Shown: in pieces, positions 26,411-36,753 of the stretch
How positions within the stretch are numbered: the stretch's first letter is position 1
How the letters are laid out: every line of letters begins with the position of its first letter
The notes under the pieces: generated by a model
Database searches by the model: none
What the model was told of the DNA's origin: nothing
What the model saw: only the letters and a program-made list of their open reading frames with translations
Translations under genes and position numbers: made by a program
NCBI RefSeq assembly: GCF_900607235.1
Contig: NZ_LR027849.1
Coordinates: forward strand, 186,001-250,000
Source: Olivibacter jilunii
GTDB taxonomy: Bacteria > Bacteroidota > Bacteroidia > Sphingobacteriales > Sphingobacteriaceae
Direction of reading: 5' to 3'
DNA: 64,000 bases

Positions 26411-28765
26411 ATGTTGCGTTACCATATAAACATTGCTTGGCGTAATTTATGGAAACATAAATTGTATACTTCAATTAACATTGTCGGCTTATCGGTAGGA
26501 ATCGGTGCTTGCCTGCTTATCTTTTTATTTGTGCATTACGAGTTGACATATGATCAACATAATGTGCATTTTAGGCGTATAGCGCGAATAACAACTACCT
26601 TATCCACGCCTGAATCTGATTTAGCATTTGCTACTAGCCCATATCCCTTAGCAGATATTATACGGCGTGAATATCCGGAAACAGAGGCCGTCGTACGTCT
26701 TGAGTCATCCCCGGCTGTGGTGCCTTATAAGAATGAACTGATTCGGGAAAAAGGTTTTTATGCGGCAGATCAATCGGTGTTCTCAATCTTTACCTTCTCG
26801 TTTATTGTCGGTTCGGCACATCATGCGTTGACGGCACCAAATACGTTGATTTTAACGGAAAGCATCGCAAGGAAATACTTTAATAGTCCGGACCAAGCAT
26901 TCGGAAATATCCTGCTATGTAATGGAAAACCTCATCGTATTACAGGCGTGATTGCTGATCTGCCAACAAATACGGATCTTCATATCGAAGGATTGCTTTC
27001 GGCTAACTTTTCAGACATAAGGACGTGGACTGATCTCGATTTTCCGGTTTATACTTTTGCTCTGTTGAAGAAGGGTACGAACCTGAAGCGCTTCGAATCC
27101 AAATTGCAACGAATAGCAACCCAATATGTACAACCGGAACTAAACGGTGTCGGTGCGAATGATTATCGTATTCGTTTCCAAACGGAGCCGCTTGCTTCAG
27201 TACATTTTAGTCAAGGAAAGCTGATGGATACAGTGAAGGGAAATAAGCATTTCAACAATGTCTTTTCCTTATTAGCGCTGCTTATACTCCTTATTGCCCT
27301 ACTGAATTATGTTAATTTATCAACTGCCGCCGCTATGGAAAGGAACAAGGAAGTAGGGATCAGAAAGGTGGCGGGAGCACGACCTATTCAATTGATCAGA
27401 CAATTTGTGATCGAGTCGTTCTTGTTGATCGCCACAGCTTGGGTGATTGCCACTATGTTGGTGTCGTTGTTAATTCCATACTTTAACCACCTATTGGGGA
27501 CTGCTATCGCTTTTGAATGGCAAGAATATGGTCTTTTTCTACTAGGTGTATTTGTTTTAACTACGTTATTGGCAGCAATTTATCCATCCCATACGTTAGC
27601 ACGATATGGGCCCATAGGGATGCTGAAAAAAAGTTTTAAAACAAGTATAAAAGGAATAATCTTCCGTAAAGGAATTGTTATTGTTCAGTTTGCTATGGCT
27701 ACCGCAATGATTATTGGTACAATAGTGGTTTATCGACAAGTAGAATATGTGACGAATACGGATTTAGGCTTTAATTTAAATCAGATAGTAAGTGTACGTG
27801 TTCCAACCGATTCAATCGAACAAACAAAGGTTAAGGGATTCTATGAATCTTTAAAACAACTTCCGGAAGTGGAAGGAGTAACCATGGGGAGTGGTTTACA
27901 AGCCGATGACCTGACGATGGCTACAACCTTTGCAAAAAACAACGGCCAACGAAGGGAGTTAATGTCTAATTATTTTTTGATTGATCCTTATTTTGCGCTC
28001 TTATTAAAACTACATTTTGTTGCCGGGAGAAACCTATCTGACAGCTTACACCTGGATCGGGAGCAGGCATTTCTGGTAAATGAAAGTTTTCTGCATGAGA
28101 TGGGGTGGAAAGAGGCTATTGGTCAACCTTTAGAAGGATTTGGGCATAAAGGAAAAGTAGTGGGTGTTGTGAAAAATTTTTATTATAAATCAATGCATAA
28201 TCTAGTAGAACCCTTGGTAATGATTTATAATACATTTCCCGCTACTACGATCTCGCTTCGGATTAATTCTCATAGTTTGTCGAAAGTAAAGGATGCTTGG
28301 ACTAGTTTTTTTCCAAACAGGAGTTTCGACTATACCTTTTTAGATGAAGCCTATGCAGCGCAATACCGAAAGGACAAAATAACAACCCAATTTTTTAACT
28401 ATTTTACCTTATTGGCAATCTTTATTTCTTGCCTTGGCTTGTATGCCCTCATCGCGCTGACCATCACTCAAAGGGCGAAGGAACTAGGTGTGCGTAAAGT
28501 GCTTGGTGCTTCAACCATGCATATAGTGCGACTTTTATCCAATGATTTCGTTAAATTAATCTGCGTGGCTATTTTAATTGCCTCACCGGTAGCCTGGTGG
28601 ATGATGAATAGATGGTTAGCTAATTTTGCTTATCGAATGGACATCCCATGGTGGATATTTGTCGTTGCGGGATTGGTGGCGATGATAATTGCGCTATTGA
28701 CACTGAGTTGGCAAGCAGTTCGAGCATCCTTAGCTAATCCGGTTGAATCTTTACGAGACGATTAG
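26411..28765 (+). CDS. ABC transporter permease, FtsX/MacB type
   Basis: 784 residues from the ATG at 26411 (an earlier in-frame ATG at 26384 adds nine residues). It has the duplicated Bacteroidota layout: helix (NIVGLSVGIGACLLIFLFV), MacB-like periplasmic domain, FtsX core (ALLILLIALLNYVNLSTA, then KEVGIRKVAGA), then a second copy (LAIFISCLGLYALIAL, RAKELGVRKVLGA). About eight membrane helices are visible. These permeases work with a separate LolD-like ATPase, often in peptide or lipoprotein export or mechanotransmission. No ATPase gene is nearby, so the substrate is unknown. Confidence 0.9.
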   Translation: MLRYHINIAWRNLWKHKLYTSINIVGLSVGIGACLLIFLFVHYELTYDQHNVHFRRIARITTTLSTPESDLAFATSPYPLADIIRREYPETEAVVRLESSPAVVPYKNELIREKGFYAADQSVFSIFTFSFIVGSAHHALTAPNTLILTESIARKYFNSPDQAFGNILLCNGKPHRITGVIADLPTNTDLHIEGLLSANFSDIRTWTDLDFPVYTFALLKKGTNLKRFESKLQRIATQYVQPELNGVGANDYRIRFQTEPLASVHFSQGKLMDTVKGNKHFNNVFSLLALLILLIALLNYVNLSTAAAMERNKEVGIRKVAGARPIQLIRQFVIESFLLIATAWVIATMLVSLLIPYFNHLLGTAIAFEWQEYGLFLLGVFVLTTLLAAIYPSHTLARYGPIGMLKKSFKTSIKGIIFRKGIVIVQFAMATAMIIGTIVVYRQVEYVTNTDLGFNLNQIVSVRVPTDSIEQTKVKGFYESLKQLPEVEGVTMGSGLQADDLTMATTFAKNNGQRRELMSNYFLIDPYFALLLKLHFVAGRNLSDSLHLDREQAFLVNESFLHEMGWKEAIGQPLEGFGHKGKVVGVVKNFYYKSMHNLVEPLVMIYNTFPATTISLRINSHSLSKVKDAWTSFFPNRSFDYTFLDEAYAAQYRKDKITTQFFNYFTLLAIFISCLGLYALIALTITQRAKELGVRKVLGASTMHIVRLLSNDFVKLICVAILIASPVAWWMMNRWLANFAYRMDIPWWIFVVAGLVAMIIALLTLSWQAVRASLANPVESLRDD

Positions 28766-28808
28766 GAAATGCAATAAAGGATCAACTCGTTGCGGTTTAT
28801 GATAGAAC

Positions 28809-29288
28809 TTATCGTCTAGCGCTTTTCACGGCTCTTTTTATCAGCTTTATGGTGATAATGGTAATTAAAGCAACCAAAGCGATTTTGTCCAGGGATGTCT
28901 TGCCGATTGGCCTTTTTTCGCTGTCTTTTGTAGATAACCAGGCAACCGCTGCGCCTACTTCTGCGTGGGAAAAACCCTTGGCGATTCCCGGCATGATATA
29001 ACTGGCCATATCAGTAAATGTTCGTACGTTCTCCTCATCGGTTACGATGGCCATTTTTTTCCACTTATTGAAGTGTTTGATACCTGCCAACATATCTTGA
29101 AGCCAGGCGCTACTATCAAAATTCTGTACCGATGTGTTCAGTACCAGCAAATAATAGATTTCTCCAAAGCTAGCGGCAAGTTTTTGCAAACCTGGATGCA
29201 ATACCTTTTTTAAATCCTCTCCGCTTACCTCTCCTGATGCTCGAACACCGAAAACATGAGCCGGAAGGTCTTGAATCTTCTCTAACAT
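28809..29288 (-). CDS. SpoIIAA-like (STAS-related) protein
   Basis: 159 residues from the ATG at 29288. The frame is open back to 29600, but that region overlaps the DUF202 gene and reads as its antiphase shadow. MLEKIQDLPAHVFGVRASGEVSGEDL starts a SpoIIAA-like domain (PF11964), which continues to AEVGAAVAWL; family members bind lipophilic ligands or act in stress responses. A short C-terminal hydrophobic segment (DKIALVALITIITIKLIKRAV) would anchor it to the membrane. It lies downstream of, and probably in an operon with, the DUF202 gene. Confidence 0.75.
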   Translation of the reverse strand: MLEKIQDLPAHVFGVRASGEVSGEDLKKVLHPGLQKLAASFGEIYYLLVLNTSVQNFDSSAWLQDMLAGIKHFNKWKKMAIVTDEENVRTFTDMASYIMPGIAKGFSHAEVGAAVAWLSTKDSEKRPIGKTSLDKIALVALITIITIKLIKRAVKSARR

Positions 29289-29394
29289 AAATCTCGTAGC
29301 TGTTTCACTAATTTCTAACAGCCCAGGTGTTAAAATGTTTGTATACAGTTGTATCGATGATGACGTGCGAAAGATTGTGAACCTTTGTTGTGCA

Positions 29395-29775
29395 TTAGCG
29401 TACACGCTGCAAGAGATATGCCACCAAGATAATACCAAGAAGTATGATAGCAGTAGTAATTCCCAAAAATATGCCGGACGATGGTCGAAATCTGCCGGCA
29501 AGCAATTGCTGTTGAGTACTCTTGAATCGATAGTAGGCAAACAAGGCAAGCAACATACCGCCAATAACCAAAGTAATTCCGATAATAGACGAATAGCCAT
29601 GATTGGGCAGTTTGGTACCGGTACCCACTACTAAGGCCAATTGTCGAATGAATAGCGAAAATTTAACGACAACAAAGCCTAAACCAATGGTAGCAATACA
29701 TGTACGTATCCAAGCTAAAAAGGTACGTTCATTGGCTAGATGATCGTTCGGAACAGCTTTTCTGTCTTTTTCCAT
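29395..29775 (-). CDS. DUF202 (YidH-family) membrane protein
   Basis: 126 residues. DHLANERTFLAWIRTCIATIGLGFVVVKF is the diagnostic N-terminal motif of DUF202 (PF02656), and three membrane helices follow (about 24-47, 63-83 and 100-122). The function of the family is unknown. It is upstream of the SpoIIAA-like gene on the same strand with 106 bases between them. An imperfect palindrome (29797-29819, AACAGCT arms) lies just upstream and could be regulatory. Confidence 0.85.
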   Translation of the reverse strand: MEKDRKAVPNDHLANERTFLAWIRTCIATIGLGFVVVKFSLFIRQLALVVGTGTKLPNHGYSSIIGITLVIGGMLLALFAYYRFKSTQQQLLAGRFRPSSGIFLGITTAIILLGIILVAYLLQRVR

Positions 29776-29961
29776 CTATTAAATGCTTTATTACATAACA
29801 GCTTACCGGTCGAGCTGTTTGAAAAGTTGCAAAGTTTAAGGTTTTTTTGCGTTATTCATTAAATAGTGTCAAAAGCTTAATCGGGTAAATAAAGGGTTGT
29901 AATAACAAACTCTTGCTAAATCGTTTTTATTTTCTAAATTAGCAACATATAAACCTGGTGA

Positions 29962-30561
29962 GTGGCATTGATTTCTCTTGATACGGAAACCGACCTATTG
30001 GTCAGGGTAGCGAATGGTGATGAAAAAGCCTTCGAGCAGCTATTTTATGCTTATTATGATAAGCTGGGGGCCTTTGTTTATCAGCTCACTTCTTCCGATA
30101 TCTTAGCCGAAGAAGTGGTTCAAGAAGCTTTTATCGAAGTATGGCTCAGGCGCGAATCGTTAAGGGAGATTTCCTCTTTTAGAGGATATATCTTTATTCT
30201 TACAAAAAACAGAATGTTGAATGCGTTGCGTAAAATTGCTAATGAAAAACTTCGGAATGAGATTTGGCAGGGGGGATTGATTCAATATGAGTCTGCTGAC
30301 GCTGGCGACGATCCGGTAGATCGCTACAAGGCCATACTGGAAGAGGCCATCCAAAAATTGCCACCACAACAACAGAAAGTGTTTAAAATGAGTAAAATAG
30401 AACACCTGAAGCAAGAAGAAATCGCGCGTGTATTGCAACTCTCACCCGAGACAGTAAAAAAACACATGAAATTGGCGCTTAAATTTTTGCGTAACTATTT
30501 TGCCGAAGCACGAATCGACCTGCCTTTATTGGTGATATTGTTAAGTCGTTTTTTACGTTAA
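29962..30561 (+). CDS. ECF RNA polymerase sigma factor (PUL2)
   Basis: 199 residues, starting with GTG at 29962, as no ATG gives a full region 2. Region 2 covers about 22-85 (YYDKLGAFVYQLTSSDILAEEVVQEAFIEVWLRRESL) and region 4 about 125-178 (LPPQQQKVFKMSKIEHLKQEEIARVLQLSPETVKKHM). It is the first gene of PUL2 and should be released by the FecR protein encoded 78 bases downstream when the STN-domain SusC receptor binds its glycan. Confidence 0.92.
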   Translation: MALISLDTETDLLVRVANGDEKAFEQLFYAYYDKLGAFVYQLTSSDILAEEVVQEAFIEVWLRRESLREISSFRGYIFILTKNRMLNALRKIANEKLRNEIWQGGLIQYESADAGDDPVDRYKAILEEAIQKLPPQQQKVFKMSKIEHLKQEEIARVLQLSPETVKKHMKLALKFLRNYFAEARIDLPLLVILLSRFLR

Positions 30562-30639
30562 AAAAAATCGACCCATTACCCCTTTTTACTTTTGACTGTG
30601 TCTTTAAGATAAATAAACCAATAGGCTAATTGATTGTAA

Positions 30640-31824
30640 ATGGACAGCAGGTTACGCATCTTGTTCGAAAAGTATTTCAATAAACAAGCTTCTCCGGAGG
30701 AAGAACGTGAATTGTTCGAGTTGCTCCAAAGGGAAGAGCTACAAAAATCGCTGGAAGCTTTATTGGAAGAGACTTATCTGGATTATGAACAAAAGGAGCG
30801 CTTCTTCAACGCCAAGCAAACAAGTCGGATACTAAAGCGCATCAAACAACAAACGGTTTTAAGCCCCCGGGTTCTATGGTATCGCATCGGGGGATATGCT
30901 GCCGCTATTTTAGTGTGCCTAGGCCTCGGGCTATTTGTTTATTCTTATCTATCGAAGTCCATTGACACTTCATCAACAAAAAAGACGGTGGTTAAACGGG
31001 ATGTCGAGCCTGGGTTTGAAAGGGCCACCATTACACTCGCAGATGGCCGAACGCTTGAGTTGGAGGAGATAGCAAACGGTATATTTGCAGATCGTGAGAG
31101 CCGTTTCGTGAAGGAAGGAGAAGGCCGGTTAAATTACAGCGGGCTTGAAAAATCGACTAAAGAGATGGTTTTTCATACCATGCGCGTACCCAAGGGAGGG
31201 CAATACCGGTTGGTGCTTGCCGATGGAACGAAGGTATGGCTAAATGCTGCCTCTTCTTTACATTATCCAACGCGTTTTGATGGAGATATCAGGGAAGTCA
31301 CGGTTAGCGGTGAAGCTTACTTTGAAGTAGCTCGTAATGTGAATAAGCCGTTTTTTGTGAATTGTGAAGGCCAACGTGTTCAAGTACTCGGAACAGATTT
31401 TAACGTACGCGCATATCCGGATGAGACAGCGTTTAAAACGACCTTGCTGGCGGGAAGTATAGCGATAACAACAGTTGGGACGTCCTCAAAAAAAATCCGG
31501 TTACAACCGGGTGAGGAGGCTAGTTTAACAGCAAAAGGAAGTATAAAAGTCAACCGTTTGAAGGAGGCAGACTTAGCTATAGCATGGACGAAAGGCTATT
31601 TTGCCTTCAATCGAGCTGATCTACCATCTGTTTTACGCGAGCTCTCTAGATGGTATAATGTGGATCTAAAAGTGAAATCAAGTACAACAAAGACATATAC
31701 AGGTAAAATAGATCGTCAACTTACTTTGTCTGAACTCCTGAATGGTCTGGCCTTATCGGGTATTCCTATTCAGATAGAAGACCAAGAGCACATTATTGAA
31801 TTACCAAAAGACTTGTTTAAATAA
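30640..31824 (+). CDS. FecR-family anti-sigma factor (PUL2)
   Basis: 394 residues. Cytoplasmic sigma-binding part 1-80, one membrane helix about 84-104 (GGYAAAILVCLGLGLFVYSYL), FecR domain from about 187 (RVPKGGQYRLVLADGTKVWLNA, GEAYFEVARN, VLGTDFNVRAYPDE), and C-terminal DUF4974-like domain (GYFAFNRADLPSVLRELSRWYNVDL). It holds the sigma factor inactive at the inner membrane and should be addressed by the STN domain of the downstream SusC. Confidence 0.92.
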   Translation: MDSRLRILFEKYFNKQASPEEERELFELLQREELQKSLEALLEETYLDYEQKERFFNAKQTSRILKRIKQQTVLSPRVLWYRIGGYAAAILVCLGLGLFVYSYLSKSIDTSSTKKTVVKRDVEPGFERATITLADGRTLELEEIANGIFADRESRFVKEGEGRLNYSGLEKSTKEMVFHTMRVPKGGQYRLVLADGTKVWLNAASSLHYPTRFDGDIREVTVSGEAYFEVARNVNKPFFVNCEGQRVQVLGTDFNVRAYPDETAFKTTLLAGSIAITTVGTSSKKIRLQPGEEASLTAKGSIKVNRLKEADLAIAWTKGYFAFNRADLPSVLRELSRWYNVDLKVKSSTTKTYTGKIDRQLTLSELLNGLALSGIPIQIEDQEHIIELPKDLFK

Positions 31825-31919
31825 AAGCATATGGAAACAAATGGACCCTGAGGTCGTATAACACAAAAAACCAATGAGTAAATAAATTTAAATTAACAAA
31901 CCTAACATTATAGACTTAT

Positions 31920-34900
31920 ATGATCGCAATTAAAAGTAAGGCGAAAGGGAATACTATTGGCCTTTATTTAGGGAAACAGGCACGAACCTGGTCGTTTTTG
32001 GCCAGCTTGTTATTAAGCACCTCGTCGCTTGCCGCTCAAGGTATTAATCTACAGATGCGAAAAGCGCGATTGTCAGAGGTCTTCGCAGCTATTGAAAAGC
32101 AATCGGATTATACCTTCTTTTATAATGATCAATTACTGGAGCCAACGCGCATGATAGATCTGAATGTCAGCAACGGCTCTGTAGATGAGGCACTGCGGGC
32201 GGCTTTGTCGACTTACGCCTTAACGTATGAAATTAAGGGGAAGACTATTTTTATCAGCGAAAAGCGTATCGCATCAGCCATCAAACCCGAGAAACAGATG
32301 ACATTACATGGGAAAGTGCTAGATGAAGCCGGGCAACCTTTGGCTGGTGCTTCTGTACGCGTTAAAGGCTCAAAGACAGGCGCCTTAACAGACAGCAATG
32401 GTGCTTTTTCGATTCAGGCACCAAAGGGCGCACTACTCGTTATTTCCTATGTCGGTTATTCGGAAAAAGAAATGCCGGTTACGGATGCTGAAAATTTAAC
32501 GATAACCTTGACGACCGCCAGCAATAGTTTAGAGCAAATCGTAGTAGTGGGTTACGGTACCTCCCGTAAGGGGAATTTGAGTACGGCGGTCGGTTCTGTA
32601 AAAGGGGAGGAATTATTGGAGCGGCCGTCGGCACAGAATCTATTGCAGGGAATGGCCGGAAAGATTGCCGGTGTAAACATCAATCTTAATTCGGGTAAAC
32701 CGGGAGGCAACCCTGCGATTAAAATCAGGGGAACAGGTTCTATCAATGGCTCTAATACGCCACTTTATGTGATTGATGGCATGGTGGGAGCCGACCCAAC
32801 TACCATCGATCCGAATATCATCCAGTCGGTGGATGTACTGAAAGACGCCTCGTCGGCAGCTATCTATGGATCACGAGGAGCAAATGGGGTGGTAGTTATT
32901 ACGACAAAAAATGGAGATCTTAACAGCTCACAAATTGCTTTCGATAACACATTAAGTTTTGCTTCCCTTGCTCGCGAATTGGATCTATTGGATGCGAATG
33001 AAAGCTTGGAAATGTTTAAGCGCCAGTATGAGTATGTTCCCGGTCGCATAGCGCCGCACCTGGATCCCAATAATTTTTTTCTACATAAAGATGATTTGTT
33101 CAATAGTGATGGAACACCAAAATACAATATAAACTGGCAGCGGGAGGCAACCCGCCTGGCAGTATCGCATCAACACGCATTGACTTTTTCAGGCGGAAAG
33201 GACAATATTAAGGTGTTGGCAAATGTGTCTTACCGAAATAATGATGGAATTATGTTAAATAGTTATTATAAGCAATTGAATGGGTTTTTAAACCTCGATT
33301 GGGAGGTGAAACCATGGCTGAACATCAAGGCTAATTTGAATGCGGGCGGATATCAAAGTAATAACATAGACAACAATACATTGGGACTCAATGCGCTACG
33401 TCAGAGTTTGGAATATCTGCCCTTTTTGCCGGTGACTTACCCCGATGGGACTTATTCGAGAAAAGGTGATTACCCTGGCGCTGAAAACTCGGAAAATCCG
33501 GTTAAACTGCTGAATGAGGTGAAGAACGTAACAGGAAGAACACAGTCATTAGGTAATTTAATGGCTACTTTTCGTCTTTCCGACAAATTGGACTTCAATG
33601 CCTCGGTAAGTGGGCAACTTTCTTCCAGTTATAATCTTTATTATGGTGGCAGAACTGTATTTGATGTGGCCGAAAACCAGCAGGGCATCGCTGAGAGGGG
33701 GCACACGGATTTTGGATCTTGGACAACCGAGCACTACTTTTCTTATACAAATAGTTGGGCTAAACATCATCTAAATGCGGTGGCAGGAGCAAGCTGGTAT
33801 TATTATGTGACTTCTACGGATCGTGCCGGCGCCGAGGGCTTTTTTGACGATTTTTTCCAATATAATAACTTAGGTACCGGAACTACGCCCCGGATACCCA
33901 GTTCAGGAAAGACGGAGAATCAATTGAATTCTTACTTCGCGAGAGCTAATTATAATTTCGACGATCGTTACTTATTTGGCGCGTCCTTCCGCATTGATGG
34001 AAGCTCTCGTTTTGGATCCAACAATAAATATGGCTATTTTCCATCCTTTTCAGCGGCCTGGCGCATCTCCCGAGAGTCTTTCTTTAAAAATATGGATAGC
34101 CGTATTGACGATCTGAAATTGAGAATCAGTTACGGTATTGTCGGCAATGCGGAGATCGGTGACTATGTAACTTTGAATCGTTATAATAATGGACAAGCGG
34201 TTTTCAATAACGCTTATCAATCAGCCGTTACCTTGGCAGGTTTAGGAAATCCGGATTTGCGATGGGAAAAGGCAAAGCAATTGGACATCGGCTTCGATAT
34301 GAGTTTATTCAATGGTAAAGTGCTCTTGACGGCAGATGTATATGACAAACGCAACGATGATTTACTATACCTTCGAAAACTGCCGGTTACTACCGGGTAT
34401 ACAAATGTCTTTGATAATATAGGAAGTATTCAAAACAGGGGTGTGGAGCTTGGCTTGAATACGGTAAATATCAGAAAAGCAGATTTTAGCTGGACAACCG
34501 GTTATAATTTTTCCATCAATCGTTCAAAAGTAATCGATATTAACAATGATGTAATTTATCCTTGGTTCGGCCGCATTATTGCAGGCGGTCCATTGAACGA
34601 GTTCTATGGGTATGAACGATTAGGTGTGTGGGGAACAAGCGAAGCAGAACAGGCAGCACAGTATGGTAAAAAGCCGGGCGATATCAAATACCGCGATACG
34701 AACGGGAATGGTGCGAAAGACGCAGACGACCGCGTGAATTTAGGGAATGCAATGCCTAAATGGGAAATGAATATGACCAATACCATCAGCTATAAGGGCT
34801 TCTCCTTGTTTATAGATTTGCAAGGCGTATATGGTAATCACGTCGTTAGTTTGGCGAAAGCATTGATGGTAAATCCCGGGCCTAATGTGAATAGTTTCAA

Positions 34901-35255
34901 ATCCATTTTAAATGCTTGGACTCCGGAAAATCAAAACACAATGCTCGGCCAGTTACGGGTGAATTCGGACGGTTTTGACAATGAAGCGGGCGATTCCTTT
35001 AATGTGGAGGATGCTTCTTTCCTACGGGTACGCAATGTAGGCCTTTCCTACCGTTTTGACAAGAATTGGCTCCAAAAGATCAAATTAAATACCTTGGTGC
35101 TCGGCGTAAACGTTGAAAATGCCCTTCTATTTACAGGATATACGGGTTATGATCCGGAAGTAACATCATTCGATGCGGCACTTAATCAGGGCGTAGACGT
35201 ATACCAATATCCCAAACCAAGAACCATTTCTTTTTCGCTTAAAACTAGCTTTTAA
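31920..35255 (+). CDS. SusC/RagA-family TonB-dependent outer membrane transporter with STN domain (PUL2)
   Basis: 1111 residues. Signal segment ending SSLAAQ (about residue 40), STN domain (about 41-115, ARLSEVFAAIEKQSDYTFFYNDQL), carboxypeptidase-regulatory-like domain (about 128-200, LHGKVLDEAGQPLAGASVRV), plug starting at EQIVVVGYGTSRKGNLSTAV, and barrel ending in Phe (KTSF). It imports glycan fragments with TonB energy together with the SusD partner encoded 5 bases downstream. The enzymes in the same operon point to alpha-mannosides as cargo. Confidence 0.93.
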   Translation: MIAIKSKAKGNTIGLYLGKQARTWSFLASLLLSTSSLAAQGINLQMRKARLSEVFAAIEKQSDYTFFYNDQLLEPTRMIDLNVSNGSVDEALRAALSTYALTYEIKGKTIFISEKRIASAIKPEKQMTLHGKVLDEAGQPLAGASVRVKGSKTGALTDSNGAFSIQAPKGALLVISYVGYSEKEMPVTDAENLTITLTTASNSLEQIVVVGYGTSRKGNLSTAVGSVKGEELLERPSAQNLLQGMAGKIAGVNINLNSGKPGGNPAIKIRGTGSINGSNTPLYVIDGMVGADPTTIDPNIIQSVDVLKDASSAAIYGSRGANGVVVITTKNGDLNSSQIAFDNTLSFASLARELDLLDANESLEMFKRQYEYVPGRIAPHLDPNNFFLHKDDLFNSDGTPKYNINWQREATRLAVSHQHALTFSGGKDNIKVLANVSYRNNDGIMLNSYYKQLNGFLNLDWEVKPWLNIKANLNAGGYQSNNIDNNTLGLNALRQSLEYLPFLPVTYPDGTYSRKGDYPGAENSENPVKLLNEVKNVTGRTQSLGNLMATFRLSDKLDFNASVSGQLSSSYNLYYGGRTVFDVAENQQGIAERGHTDFGSWTTEHYFSYTNSWAKHHLNAVAGASWYYYVTSTDRAGAEGFFDDFFQYNNLGTGTTPRIPSSGKTENQLNSYFARANYNFDDRYLFGASFRIDGSSRFGSNNKYGYFPSFSAAWRISRESFFKNMDSRIDDLKLRISYGIVGNAEIGDYVTLNRYNNGQAVFNNAYQSAVTLAGLGNPDLRWEKAKQLDIGFDMSLFNGKVLLTADVYDKRNDDLLYLRKLPVTTGYTNVFDNIGSIQNRGVELGLNTVNIRKADFSWTTGYNFSINRSKVIDINNDVIYPWFGRIIAGGPLNEFYGYERLGVWGTSEAEQAAQYGKKPGDIKYRDTNGNGAKDADDRVNLGNAMPKWEMNMTNTISYKGFSLFIDLQGVYGNHVVSLAKALMVNPGPNVNSFKSILNAWTPENQNTMLGQLRVNSDGFDNEAGDSFNVEDASFLRVRNVGLSYRFDKNWLQKIKLNTLVLGVNVENALLFTGYTGYDPEVTSFDAALNQGVDVYQYPKPRTISFSLKTSF

Positions 35256-35260
35256 TAATC

Positions 35261-36742
35261 ATGAACACAATTTTTAGATTAGCCTTAGTGATACTCGTTC
35301 TTTTTACCTCTTGCAACAAATTTCTGGAAGAGGAGCCCGCGAGTTTTCTGACCACGGATCAGTATTATAAAACAGAAGATCAAATTCAGGCAGCAGCTAA
35401 TGGTACTTATGCTGGTTTGAATATGCCGTTTTCAACGGAAATAACGGTGGCTGCCAGTCCCGTATATGCCCTTGAGTATATGACTGGATATAGTAAAAGG
35501 CCGCGACCATCGGGAAGCGCCGATGATCAGTTCTTGCTTTTGCAGAATATTGAAAATTCAAATAGCCGTTTTGAAACCTGGTGGAACAGTACTTATATTC
35601 CCATAGAGAATTGCAATAGCTTCATTGCCAATGTTACAGAAACAAAGGTGGTGAGTGAAGAAAAACGAAATCGTTTTTTAGGAGAGGTATATTTTTTGCG
35701 CGCCTATTATTATTTTCGAGCGGTACGTTTGTTCGGGAGTATACCTCTTAAAACAGAACCTACTCAAAATCTGAACAACATCCTGATCGGGAAAACCCCA
35801 ATTGCCGATATTTATAATCAAATTGTAAGTGATTTACAATTTGCAGAAAACGCGGGCCTGCCTTGGACAGATAAAAGTGGTCGTGTAAATCTAGGAGCCG
35901 TGAAGGCGCAGTTGGCCGAAGTTTACATGACGATGGCCGGTTATCCCTTACAGAAAGGGGCAACGTATTACCAAATGGCTTATGACAAATGCATGGAAGT
36001 AATAAATGCCGGCGAATATAGCTTGTTTACTACCTATGCCGACTTACGGAATCCGGCAAAAAACAATGAAGGGGAGCATCTATTGATGAATCAACGTGAT
36101 CAACGAAACGCCGGTAGTATCATCCATTTTAACTTTATGCCTTATCCCGAACCCCCTGAACCGGTGTCGGTCATTCCTAATTTTGGTGGTGCCATGGCGC
36201 CTACGATGGCGTTCTATCAGTCATTTGCCGAAAATGACTTACGTAAGCAGGAGAAGCAGTTTTTTTATAATGTACGTTATGTGGGCGATGCACCAGGTAA
36301 GCAGAATCCTTTTATTTACAAATTCTGGGATGACGCCGCTGAGGAGACGTCCCGCTCAGGTGCTAATTTTCCATTAATGCGTTATGCCGATCTCTTATTG
36401 CTTTGTGCGGAGGCAAAAACCATGATAGACGGCGGTTCGACCGGTGATGTGGCGGCTATCGATGCATACTATGCGGTGCGGAAACGCGCTTTCCCGACCT
36501 TACAAAAACCAGCCAATATTACCACGGATGAAGTCTTGAAAGAACGTTATTGGGAATTATGTTTTGAGTTTCATACTTGGTTTGATATGTTACGGACACG
36601 GAAGGCCTTTGACGTGGAAAACGATCGCATCGTTGACCTGATCGGTTTTAAGGCCCCGAACCATGTAAATGCCTTTCGGGAAGCGGACTTGTTTTGGCCA
36701 ATTCCACTCTCGGAAATTCAGGCGAATCCAAATTTGAAGTAA
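35261..36742 (+). CDS. RagB/SusD-family glycan-binding lipoprotein (PUL2)
   Basis: 493 residues with a lipobox (LFTSC, Cys18). It follows susC by 5 bases. The SusD signatures EEPASFLTTDQYYKTEDQIQAAANGTY near the N-terminus, AEVYFLRAYYYFRAVRLFGSIP-like text in the middle, and ERYWELCFEFHTWFDMLRTRKAF with FWPIPLSEIQANPNLK at the end are all present. It should bind the glycan at the cell surface as the lid of the SusC barrel. Confidence 0.93.
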   Translation: MNTIFRLALVILVLFTSCNKFLEEEPASFLTTDQYYKTEDQIQAAANGTYAGLNMPFSTEITVAASPVYALEYMTGYSKRPRPSGSADDQFLLLQNIENSNSRFETWWNSTYIPIENCNSFIANVTETKVVSEEKRNRFLGEVYFLRAYYYFRAVRLFGSIPLKTEPTQNLNNILIGKTPIADIYNQIVSDLQFAENAGLPWTDKSGRVNLGAVKAQLAEVYMTMAGYPLQKGATYYQMAYDKCMEVINAGEYSLFTTYADLRNPAKNNEGEHLLMNQRDQRNAGSIIHFNFMPYPEPPEPVSVIPNFGGAMAPTMAFYQSFAENDLRKQEKQFFYNVRYVGDAPGKQNPFIYKFWDDAAEETSRSGANFPLMRYADLLLLCAEAKTMIDGGSTGDVAAIDAYYAVRKRAFPTLQKPANITTDEVLKERYWELCFEFHTWFDMLRTRKAFDVENDRIVDLIGFKAPNHVNAFREADLFWPIPLSEIQANPNLK

Positions 36743-36753
36743 ATACTTGCCAA

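Noticed and set aside
29289-29600. N-terminal extension of the SpoIIAA-like protein
   Set aside because: The extra 104 residues lie over the DUF202 gene in another frame and have Cys/Trp/Leu-rich antiphase composition; the SpoIIAA-like domain begins at the ATG at 29288.
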